Below are positions 1 through 5,552 of a DNA stretch of 8,652 nt, one piece after another. The position numbers and the translations under genes are program-made. The stretch covers positions 1-8,652 of the forward strand of contig CAJKZL010000103.1 in the NCBI GenBank assembly GCA_905204385.1. Direction: 5' to 3'. Positions within the stretch are counted from its first letter, which is position 1. Each line of letters starts with the position of its first letter. This DNA is from an uncultured Odoribacter sp. (GTDB lineage: Bacteria; Bacteroidota; Bacteroidia; Bacteroidales; Marinifilaceae). A model generated the notes under the pieces. That model did not search any database and had not been told where the DNA came from. It saw only the letters and a list, made by a program, of their open reading frames with translations.

Positions 1-740
1 TGTCCGAGCTGAAGGCGCTGGTGACGCCGGACACGAAGATGATCTGCATCAACAATCCCAACAATCCCACCGGATATCTGTATACGCGCAAAGAAATGAA
101 CCAAATCCGCGATCTGGTCAGAAAATACGATCTTTTCCTGTTTTCGGACGAGGTATACCGGGAGTTTTGTTATACCGGGGCGCCCTATATCTCGGCCTTT
201 CACCTGGAAGGCATTGAAAACAACGTAATTTTGGTCGACTCGGTTTCCAAACGTTACAGTGAATGCGGCATCCGGATCGGGGCTCTGATTACCAAGAACA
301 AACAAGTACGCGAAAACGTCATGAAATGGTGCCAGGCCAGACTCAGTCCTCCCTTGGTCGGACAAATCATGGCCGAAGCTTCCCTGGATACCCCCGAAGA
401 ATATATGCGCGAAGTGTACGATGAATATGTAGACCGCAGAAAATTCCTCATCGACGGTATCAACCGGATACCGGGATGTTACTCTCCCATTCCGATGGGT
501 GCTTTTTACACCGTAGCACGCCTGCCGGTCGACGATGCCGATAAGTTCTGTAGTTGGTGTCTGGAAGAATTCACCTACGAAGGACAAACGATATTCATGG
601 CACCGGCTTCCGGCTTCTATACCACACCGGGCTTAGGCAAGGACGAAGTGCGCCTGGCCTATGTACTGAAAAAAGAAGATCTGGCAAAAGCATTGACCGT
701 GCTTGAGAAAGCATTGGAAGCCTATCCGGGTAAAAAATAA
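1..740 (+). CDS. PLP-dependent aminotransferase, class I/II (5' end missing)
   Basis: This is the C-terminal portion of a fold-type I, pyridoxal-phosphate-dependent aminotransferase of the aspartate/aromatic group, a cytoplasmic enzyme of amino-acid metabolism. The reading frame is open from the window edge (codons from base 3), so the GTG at 21 is not a real start. Numbering from that GTG, the visible family signatures are the NNPNNPTG motif (11-18), the cofactor-binding Asp43 and Tyr46 in SDEVY, and the Schiff-base lysine Lys77 in SVSK, followed by GIRIG with Arg85. Near the C-terminus, DEVRLAY holds the arginine that normally binds the substrate carboxylate. Family members are about 390-430 residues, so roughly 150 or more are missing upstream. 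The frame ends cleanly in TAA at 738-740. The family is secure, but the amino-acid substrate cannot be told from this fragment. Confidence 0.93.
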   Translation, partial: SELKALVTPDTKMICINNPNNPTGYLYTRKEMNQIRDLVRKYDLFLFSDEVYREFCYTGAPYISAFHLEGIENNVILVDSVSKRYSECGIRIGALITKNKQVRENVMKWCQARLSPPLVGQIMAEASLDTPEEYMREVYDEYVDRRKFLIDGINRIPGCYSPIPMGAFYTVARLPVDDADKFCSWCLEEFTYEGQTIFMAPASGFYTTPGLGKDEVRLAYVLKKEDLAKALTVLEKALEAYPGKK

Positions 741-811
741 ATAAGCCATACCTATGCCCCTGAGTCCTTCCAGGGATTCCGGGGTTGAAGGAGGCCCAAT
801 TCCATAAAATC

Positions 812-2133
812 ATGCAGTCTAACGATCTCACGCAAGGCAGTATTTTCCGTAGCCTCTGGGTCATGGCAGTTCCCTTGATCTCCGCTTCTTTCATTCAAAT
901 GGCCTATAGCATGACCGACATGTTATGGTTAGGCCATTTGGGGAGTCATGCTGTGGCTGCTGCCGGAGCGGCGGGATTCTTCACCTGGCTGTGCAACGCT
1001 TTCTCTTTCATGACAAAAATCGGAGCAGAAATCACGGTCTCCCAATCAGTAGGTGCTAAAGATTACCGGCGAGCGGCTCATTATGCCGGCCAGGCCATCA
1101 CTTTGTCCGCCATTATCGGATTGGCTTACGCCTGTTTCATTTTTATTTTTGCCCCGGCCTTAATCGGACTTTTTCATTTCGACACCCCTATTTCGGAACA
1201 GGCTATCACTTATATGCGAATAATAGCCCCCGGCCTATTCTTTCAATTCAACAACAACACTTTCAGCGGTCTATATAATGGACAAGGAGATAGCCGGACT
1301 CCCTTCCGTACTTCTGCTGTCGGGCTGATCCTCTGCTCATTTACGGGCCAGGGCCGTTTCCGGCACTAGGGACAGCCGGTGCTGCTATCGCCACTGTACT
1401 CGCCCAATTAGTCGTATACAGCATTTTCTCTCACCGGATCTTCAATGCCCGTTTTCTCTTGGGACGCATGCACTTACTCAACCGTTTGAAAAGAGACTTC
1501 GCACAAAGGATTATACTGTTGGGATTACCTGTAAGCATAGAGAATGCACTCTTTTCCATGTTTTCCCTCACCCTGGCTACCTTGGCAGCCCGCTGGGGAG
1601 CCGTCGGAGTTGCAGTCCAAAGCATCGGTGCACAGATCGAAGCCATCTCCTGGATGACCGCCGCCGGTTTCTCAACAGCTTTAGCGGCTTTCAGCGGTCA
1701 AAATTACGGCGCAGGCAAGTACGACCGCATCCGCCAGGGCTATCGGCTTACTTTAGGAATAGCCGGCAGTATCGGACTGTTGGCGGGGATATTGTTTTTT
1801 GTATTTAACCGGGAAATATTCGGTTTATTTGTAAAAGAAGCAGAAGCTATCGTCGCAGGAGGTGACTATCTGAAAATATTAGCGCTATCTCAATTATTCA
1901 TGGTGACTGAATCCGTAACTGCCGGAGCTTTCAACGGCACCGGCCACACGACACCTCCCGCGTTGACCAGCATTGTTTTTACCGGAGCACGTATTCCGGC
2001 GGCGTATTGGCTGACGACCTTCCCTGCATTAGGATTGAACGGCATCTGGTGGAGCATTACTTTTTCCAGCATATTGAAAGGCACCCTTCTTCCTCTATGG
2101 TATCTTTATTTTCAACGTCACAAAATGCCGTAA
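812..2133 (+). pseudogene. MATE-family multidrug/Na+ efflux transporter, frameshifted
   Basis: This is a multi-helix inner-membrane antiporter of the MATE family, which exports cationic compounds using an H+ or Na+ gradient. Frame 2 gives the N-terminal half (ATG 812, reading MQSNDLTQGSIF, then several hydrophobic helices and GDSRTPFR) and runs into TAG at 1367-1369. Frame 1 is open through the same region and continues the family pattern (ADPLLIYG, GTAGAAIATVLAQ) to TAA at 2131-2133. The frames cross at 1324-1333, where family proteins normally have about six residues between the glycine and the Asp-Pro. About 19 nt therefore appear lost, and restoring them gives a 446-residue protein, normal for MATE. 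I prefer ATG 812 to the TTG at 785 because family members begin just before the DLT-GSI segment. An AAGGAGG at 788-794 lies too far upstream to decide the start. It is probably non-functional unless the shift is a sequence error. Confidence 0.88.
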
Positions 2134-2138
2134 ATCCT

Positions 2139-3308
2139 CTAACTCTTCTGAAGTTTTTTTAATGCACGAAGAGCATTCAAAACATAGGGATTTCCCGGTT
2201 CTACAGACAACCAATAACTCAGTTGCCCCAGCAAAGTCTTTAAATAAGCCGGATGCGTGGAACCTATAGCCCGCTGATGTTCGGCTACACCTTTAGTCAG
2301 TACGAAATATACATTTTTCCGTATTTCACGCTTCATTGTCTTGGGAATAGTCATTTTAATTCCGGAACTGACGGAGATTCCTGTGATGATTTTTCGTCTG
2401 TTTTCGCCGATAAACCGTGTTTTTTTCACACTTAGGGCAAACCCTTCCTTTAAAACGACGGTATATAATTTAGAAAGAAAATCCTCCCGGGGTATAAAAT
2501 CTCCGGAGAAAGTCAAATCATCCGCATAACGGGTATATTTCAGACGATAGCGACGGGCCAATCCTTCCAGACGTTCATCCATGCGGGTAGCGATGAGGTT
2601 GCTCAGAGCGGGACTGGTAGGAGCTCCCTGAGGCAAACATTTTCTGTGGCAACAAAGCTGTGCCAGAACAGCCGAAACATTAGCCGGATATCCTAGTTGT
2701 TCAAATGCTTTTCTCACCCGGTACTGAGGTATCGAACCGAAAAAATCCTTCAGGTCGGTTTTTAGAATTTGCTTGCTGCCCAAATGAGGTCGGACATTAT
2801 CTACAATAGACATCCCTGACCGGAAACCCGTTGCAACAGGATGGAGCTGAACCTTTTGTAATATGCGGCTATAAATCTGCCGCTGCAAAACCAACAACTG
2901 CCCCTCCGGAGCCGATATCACCCGAAATCCACCACTACGTTTCCCCAATCGGAAACTCCTGTAATGTTCCGGTATATGCATCAGCACCTTTTCAAACTCC
3001 GTCCGGCTGAAACCGAAAAAATCAGCACACCATTTAATTGCTTCCCGGTCATAATTAAATAAACAAGAATAACGGGTATCGGACGTGTGTTGTCCGCGCT
3101 TTACCCGGACGCCAGAACTTTTGAACAGCGAGAACCACTTCCGTTTTTTCTCTAACGGACCGTCTATTCTCCGGCCTAAACCATCCTTGTCATAAGTCCC
3201 GTTCCCATTCCGGTCGTATCCTCCTCTTTCTTTTCCATAACCGGAAAATTTCAGCATAGCAAGGATGATAAAAGCAACAATAAGGGTTACTAATAATTCT
3301 TCTCCCAT
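2139..3308 (-). CDS. Retron-type reverse transcriptase with N-terminal membrane segment
   Basis: This 389-residue protein is a retron RT: it copies a cognate structured RNA into a branched RNA-DNA hybrid (msDNA). Visible motifs are RSGGFRVISAP (124-134), NVRPH (171-175, matching the retron NAxxH signature), LKTDLKDFF with catalytic Asp185, LPQGAPTSPALSN (225-237), YADD (261-264, Asp263/Asp264), and RKIITG (305-310, the retron VTG position). A basic thumb region follows. Retron RTs are usually about 300-330 residues. Here about 75-85 extra residues precede the RT: a hydrophobic stretch at about 5-21 that predicts one membrane helix, then a Gly/Asp-rich segment (31-43) and a basic linker. ATG 3308 lies 16 nt after the a2 repeat of the upstream RNA. 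The stop codon is five bases from the convergent MATE stop. No separate effector gene adjoins it. Group II intron and DGR origins are considered and rejected below. Confidence 0.93.
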   Translation of the reverse strand: MGEELLVTLIVAFIILAMLKFSGYGKERGGYDRNGNGTYDKDGLGRRIDGPLEKKRKWFSLFKSSGVRVKRGQHTSDTRYSCLFNYDREAIKWCADFFGFSRTEFEKVLMHIPEHYRSFRLGKRSGGFRVISAPEGQLLVLQRQIYSRILQKVQLHPVATGFRSGMSIVDNVRPHLGSKQILKTDLKDFFGSIPQYRVRKAFEQLGYPANVSAVLAQLCCHRKCLPQGAPTSPALSNLIATRMDERLEGLARRYRLKYTRYADDLTFSGDFIPREDFLSKLYTVVLKEGFALSVKKTRFIGENRRKIITGISVSSGIKMTIPKTMKREIRKNVYFVLTKGVAEHQRAIGSTHPAYLKTLLGQLSYWLSVEPGNPYVLNALRALKKLQKS

Positions 3309-3342
3309 ATTCGATCATTAAAAAGAGGATGAGGTATTTACT

Positions 3343-3410
3343 TTTAGAATTATAGCACAAAAGGCTCTGTATTCCGACGGAATCAGCTAGCATGGGCTAT
3401 AATTTCTAAA
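3343..3410 (-). other. msd hairpin (template of the msDNA)
   Basis: The outer arms are 3410-3396 and 3356-3343 in minus-strand order. Fourteen base pairs form with a single bulged A. An internal loop (about 3387-3395 and 3357-3366) separates this from an inner hairpin at 3367-3386, with ATTCC/GGAAT flanked by CTG/CAG, one bulged base and a GAC loop. A long imperfect hairpin with an extrahelical base is typical of retron msd templates. Confidence 0.72.
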
Positions 3411-3434
3411 TCTCTGAATAAGACCTGAATTTAT

Positions 3435-3450
3435 GAGGCGACTACACCTC
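3435..3450 (-). other. msr stem-loop
   Basis: In the minus-strand RNA, GAGGUG (3450-3445) pairs with CGCCUC (3440-3435) around the tetraloop UAGU. This gives six base pairs, one of them a G-U wobble. It sits 7 nt after the UAGC branch-point motif, where retron msr stem-loops recognised by the RT normally lie. I see no second msr hairpin of comparable strength between it and the msd. Confidence 0.65.
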
Positions 3451-3484
3451 TTCCCTGCTAAATCTTTCCCTCATCCTCCAAGTG

Positions 3485-3514
3485 CAAAAATAAGTAAAAT
3501 TTACTTCAAACAAA
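3485..3514 (-). promoter_or_regulatory. Promoter of the retron RNA-RT transcript
   Basis: On the minus strand, TTTG (3514-3511) is followed after 18 nt by TATTTTTG (3492-3485), an exact match to the Bacteroidales -33/-7 pattern (TTTG, about 19 nt, TAnnTTTG). The expected start site, several bases past the -7 element, falls at about 3478-3481, at the first base of a1. The 12-mer TGCAAAAATAAG (plus strand, 3483-3494), which contains the -7 box, recurs with one mismatch at 3519-3530 (TGCACAAATAAG). Confidence 0.75.
3492..3506. promoter_or_regulatory. Palindrome inside the retron promoter (possible operator)
   Basis: AAGTAAA (3492-3498) and TTTACTT (3500-3506) are perfect inverted repeats around a single central A. 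The palindrome lies between the -33 and -7 elements, overlapping the last base of the -7 box. That position would suit repressor binding, but no regulator gene is present in the window and the tract is AT-rich, so chance is possible. Confidence 0.3.
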
Positions 3515-3537
3515 ATATTGCACAAATAAGGATCAAA

Positions 3538-3584
3538 AAAGCGAATTTTCCTCGTCATTCAGTGAGATGCAGTCCTCTCGCTTT
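3538..3584. repeat. Inverted repeat upstream of the retron promoter
   Basis: AAAGCGA (3538-3544) and TCGCTTT (3578-3584) are perfect 7-nt inverted repeats. In minus-strand RNA the downstream arm ends in a run of six T, so the structure resembles a weak intrinsic terminator that could insulate the retron from upstream transcription. The 33-nt gap between arms makes it a poor terminator, and no minus-strand gene upstream needs ending. Confidence 0.25.
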
Positions 3585-3601
3585 ACTTCCCTATTTCGAT
3601 A

Positions 3602-3653
3602 AACGATGAGTGTCCTGCGGTCACTTAATGAACGATCCGAGCCCTGCGGTCAC
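3602..3653. repeat. 29-bp tandem repeat, two copies
   Basis: The unit begins AACGAT at 3602 and at 3631. Six variable bases follow, then the identical 11-mer CCTGCGGTCAC (3614-3624 and 3643-3653). The period is 29 bases. A very degenerate third start (AACGGA) falls in phase at 3660. No reading frame or known element explains it. Confidence 0.6.
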
Positions 3654-3723
3654 CTTATAAACGGAACCCAAGCTTCCGACCGGCGTGTGAACGGCCGTTA
3701 AAAAAGCGCCCGCAGAGTCTATT

Positions 3724-3751
3724 ATCGTTCATCATTCATCGTTCATCGTTA
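3724..3751. repeat. Heptamer tandem array, four copies
   Basis: Four head-to-tail 7-mers occur: ATCGTTC, ATCATTC, ATCGTTC, ATCGTTA. The reverse complement, GAACGAT, occurs at 3630-3636 at the start of the 29-bp repeat, with a one-mismatch version at 3601-3607. The two repeat sets can therefore pair across about 100 nt. It is probably a slippage-derived intergenic microsatellite upstream of mdh. Confidence 0.6.
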
Positions 3752-3799
3752 CTTATAAATATTTATTCCTGGAATATTAAAGAATTTTTTCCCTAATAT

Positions 3800-3830
3800 T
3801 TTGCATTGGAATAAAAAAGCTTTAAATTTG
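3800..3830 (+). promoter_or_regulatory. mdh promoter
   Basis: TTTG (3800-3803), a 19-nt spacer and TAAATTTG (3823-3830) match the Bacteroidales primary-sigma promoter exactly. The expected start site at about 3837 leaves an A-rich 5' leader of about 60 nt before the mdh ATG. There is no clear Shine-Dalgarno sequence, as is common in this phylum. Confidence 0.75.
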
Positions 3831-3895
3831 ACGTCGGAATCAAAAACCTTTGAAAGCTAAAAATTTTTTAAGTATAACAATAAAATTATTACAAA

Positions 3896-4831
3896 ATGAA
3901 AGTAACAGTTGTTGGAGCAGGTAACGTTGGTGCGACATGTGCTAACTGTATTGCTGAAAAAGACATCGTAAACGAAGTGGTTCTCCTGGACATCAAAGAA
4001 GGCATTGCTGAAGGAAAATCCCTGGACATGTGGCAAACAGCCCCGATCAATTTATATGACACCCGGATCAAAGGGGTAACCAATGACTACAGTGCAACTG
4101 CAAATTCTGAAGTGGTAGTGATCACTTCCGGACTTCCCCGCAAACCGGGAATGAGCCGCGACGATTTGATTTCTACCAATGCCGGAATCGTAAAATCTGT
4201 TACTGAAAATGTGATTAAACATTCTCCGGATGCTAAAATCATCATCGTATCCAATCCATTGGATGTGATGTGTTATTGTGCATTCCTGGCTGCCAATGTC
4301 GACTCATCCTAAGTATTCGGTATGGCCGGAGTCCTGGACACTGCACGTTACCGCGCATTTCTGGCAGAAGCTTTGAACGTTTCTCCGAAAGACATACAAG
4401 CTTTGTTGCTGGGTGGTCATGGCGACACCATGGTTCCGCTGCCCCGCTATACTTCCGTGGCAGGCATTCCTGTAACCGAACTGATCGATGCAGACCAATT
4501 GCATGCTATCATCGAACGGACAAAAGTGGGCGGTGGCGAATTAGTAAAATTGATGGGTACCTCTGCCTGGTATGCTCCGGGAGCTGCTGCAGCTCAAATG
4601 GTCGAAGCTATTATCCGCGATCAGAACCGCGTATTCCCGGTTTGCGCCATGCTGAACGGAGAATACGGTATGAAAGATATTTATCTGGGTGTTCCGGTAG
4701 TGTTAGGTAAAAACGGTATCGAAAAAATCATAGAAGTAAAATTAGACGAGGAAGAACAGAAACTGCTCGCCACTTCTGCAAAAGCAGTACGTTCGGTGAT
4801 GGATGTTTTAGACAACATGAAAATGTTCTAA
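3896..4831 (+). pseudogene. mdh: Malate dehydrogenase, interrupted by one in-frame stop
   Basis: This encodes NAD-dependent malate dehydrogenase of the LDH-like type, the cytoplasmic enzyme interconverting oxaloacetate and malate. In gut Bacteroidales it feeds the reductive branch to fumarate and succinate. The frame from ATG 3896 gives GAGNVGAT (7-14, Rossmann glycine loop), Asp32 after the second strand (NAD ribose), [11 protein letters not shown] (81-91, substrate arginines 82 and 88) and NPLD (120-123). Codon 139 (4310-4312) is TAA. The same frame continues at once with VFGMAGVLDTARYR (Asp148, Arg151) and GGHGDTMVP with catalytic His175, ending at TAA 4829-4831. The total of 311 codons before the final stop is the normal family length, so nothing is deleted. 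As written, the gene yields a 138-residue fragment without the catalytic histidine. ATG 4322 encodes internal Met143 and is not a natural start. A true nonsense mutation and a sequencing error are both possible. Confidence 0.9.
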
Positions 4832-4857
4832 ACCAACTCCTAAAGTTAAAAATAAAG

Positions 4858-4895
4858 AAACCGTTCGGGAATCTCCGGGCGGTTTTCTATTTTTG
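4858..4895 (+). terminator. Intrinsic terminator after mdh
   Basis: AAACCGTTCGG (4858-4868) pairs along its full 11 positions, two of them G-U, with CCGGGCGGTTT (4875-4885) around a six-base loop. A T-rich tract (TTTTCTATTTTTG) follows. It lies 26 nt after the mdh stop and separates mdh from the protease gene. Confidence 0.85.
4888..4895 (+). promoter_or_regulatory. Possible -7 box of the protease gene, overlapping the mdh terminator tail
   Basis: TATTTTTG matches TAnnTTTG exactly and sits 16 nt before the protease ATG at 4912. The upstream partner is poor: TTCG at 4864-4867, 20 nt away and inside the terminator stem. The match could simply come from the terminator's T tract. Confidence 0.3.
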
Positions 4896-4911
4896 TGGCA
4901 AAAGATGAAGA

Positions 4912-5394
4912 ATGAGGATGAAGAAATATCAAAAAACAAACACTTTAATTCCCTCCTATAAAAAATATTCTGCACCCAGCGTCAGCATACCCCTTGAACT
5001 AGTCAAACTGGAAGACAATAGCTTCCATCTGCTTGTGAAAGTAGAAATAGATCGGATTCAAGGAGATATGATCATCGATACCGGAGCCTCGGTGACTGTG
5101 GTCGACCAGAAAATTTTCGCTCACATCATCGATGCCGCGAAAGAGGTGAAAATGCAATCCGGAAGCGTCTCCGGACAAATTAACGACGTTCAGCTTATCA
5201 AAGCCAAAGAATTAAAAATCGGTGGACGTAAAATCAGGAATATTCAACTGGCTGCTCTCGATCTGGATTACGTCAATGAAATGTATCACAACCATCTACA
5301 ACGGAAAATCATCGGTCTCTTGGGTTGTGATTTTTGTGTTAAATACAAAGCCGTTATCGATTATAGAACCAGAGAACTTTCCATCAGCAAATAA
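4912..5394 (+). CDS. Retropepsin-like (clan AA) aspartic protease family protein
   Basis: This 160-residue protein has a single aspartic-protease half-domain. The catalytic-type signature MIIDTGASVTVVD spans 53-65, with Asp56-Thr57-Gly58. The second conserved stretch, IIGLLGCDFCVKYKAVIDY (133-151), matches the hydrophobic-hydrophobic-Gly element that closes the fold. One half-domain implies an active homodimer, as in retropepsins. No signal peptide or membrane helix is apparent, so a cytoplasmic location is inferred. Relatives are widespread as uncharacterised 'clan AA aspartic protease' proteins, and the substrate is unknown. ATG 4912 (MRMKKYQ) and ATG 4918 are equally plausible starts within a GATGAAG-like repetitive stretch, and no Shine-Dalgarno sequence separates them. 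It lies behind the mdh terminator and is probably its own transcription unit. It is not viral in context: the retron RT is well separated, on the other strand. Confidence 0.82.
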   Translation: MRMKKYQKTNTLIPSYKKYSAPSVSIPLELVKLEDNSFHLLVKVEIDRIQGDMIIDTGASVTVVDQKIFAHIIDAAKEVKMQSGSVSGQINDVQLIKAKELKIGGRKIRNIQLAALDLDYVNEMYHNHLQRKIIGLLGCDFCVKYKAVIDYRTRELSISK

Positions 5395-5434
5395 AAATAG
5401 GTTCGGAAAGGAAGGGAAATCCCCCTAAAATCTT

Positions 5435-5473
5435 AAATCTGATCACTTAATATCGGATTTGGCTGTTTTTTTT
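5435..5473 (+). terminator. Weak hairpin and T run after the protease gene
   Basis: AAATCTGAT (5435-5443) pairs over nine positions (one G-T) with ATCGGATTT (5452-5460) around an eight-base loop. Eight T residues follow at 5466-5473. The stem is AT-rich and five bases separate it from the T run, so this is a tentative terminator between the protease and secDF. Confidence 0.35.
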
Positions 5474-5485
5474 GAAAAAATATTA

Positions 5486-5493
5486 TACTTTTG
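5486..5493 (+). promoter_or_regulatory. Likely -7 element of the secDF promoter
   Basis: TACTTTTG matches TAnnTTTG. No -33 box is well placed: TTTG at 5458-5461 is 24 nt away and TTTG at 5471-5474 only 11 nt. The inferred start near 5499 would leave a leader of about 50 nt, AT-rich with no Shine-Dalgarno sequence. It shows that secDF probably has its own promoter. Confidence 0.45.
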
Positions 5494-5552
5494 CGCATTA
5501 ATCTTGCTGAAAGAATTAATAAAAATTTAGTAATATAATAATCTATTGTAAA

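Larger units (their letters stand above)
3325..3478 (-). ncRNA. Retron msr-msd RNA (primer and template for msDNA)
   Basis: Read on the minus strand, this 154-nt segment has the expected parts of a retron RNA in order. First is a1 (3478-3469). A UAGC tetranucleotide (3460-3457) follows, whose G at 3458 is the candidate 2'-OH branch point. Next come an msr stem-loop (3450-3435) and a long bulged msd hairpin (3410-3343). Last is a2 (3334-3325), perfectly complementary to a1 and 16 nt before the RT start codon. A consensus Bacteroidales promoter would start transcription within a few bases of a1. Retron RNAs normally sit just upstream of their RT with this architecture. The structure was worked out by hand and the exact msDNA ends are inferred. 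Extension from a2 inward would give roughly 70-90 nt of cDNA. Confidence 0.82.
3325..3478 (-). repeat. Retron a1/a2 inverted repeat bracketing the RNA
   Basis: Plus-strand bases 3325-3334 read GAGGATGAGG and 3469-3478 read CCTCATCCTC, an exact 10-nt inverted repeat with arms 134 nt apart. In the minus-strand transcript, 3478-3469 is a1 and 3334-3325 is a2. The pairing can extend past a short unpaired stretch: ATTTA (3463-3459) just before the branch G can pair with TAAAT (3340-3336) just before a2. That would place the G next to the start of the template, as retron priming requires. Confidence 0.83.
3515..3799. other. Non-coding spacer between the retron and mdh
   Basis: Apart from the inverted repeat, the 29-bp tandem repeat and the heptamer array listed separately, I see no credible gene here. 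A perfect palindrome, AACGGCCGTT (3690-3699), is followed by A residues and does not look like a terminator in either direction. The middle (about 3600-3715) is visibly more GC-rich than its flanks. Confidence 0.5.

Noticed and set aside
741..784. CCCC/GGGG hairpin after the aminotransferase as a terminator
   Set aside because: Only four outer bases pair well, the interior does not, and no T run follows.
785..811. TTG at 785 as the MATE start, with AAGGAGG at 788-794 as its ribosome-binding site
   Set aside because: The AAGGAGG lies inside the proposed coding sequence rather than before it, and is 17 nt from ATG 812. Family N-termini favour ATG 812.
2139..3308. RT as part of a diversity-generating retroelement or a group II intron
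   Set aside because: The RT has QGAPTSP rather than the DGR-type xGxxxSQ motif, and no template/variable repeat pair is visible. There is also no maturase or endonuclease domain and no intron domain V/VI-like structure. The adjacent msr-msd layout fits a retron.
3190..3393. Minus-strand ORF of 67 residues overlapping the RT start
   Set aside because: It is out of frame with the RT, overlaps the msd and a2 of the retron RNA, and has no recognisable protein features.
3606..3701. Plus-strand 31-codon frame starting MSVLRSLNERS in the repeat region
   Set aside because: It lies across the 29-bp tandem repeat, whose two copies fall in different phases. It resembles no family and has no promoter or ribosome-binding signal.
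3602..3751. Repeats as a CRISPR array
   Set aside because: The 29-bp units are directly adjacent with only six variable bases, and there are no spacers of normal length and no cas genes.
5414..5426. GGGAAATCCC hairpin after the protease gene
   Set aside because: The stem has only three G-C pairs and no T run directly follows. The hairpin at 5435-5460 is a better candidate.
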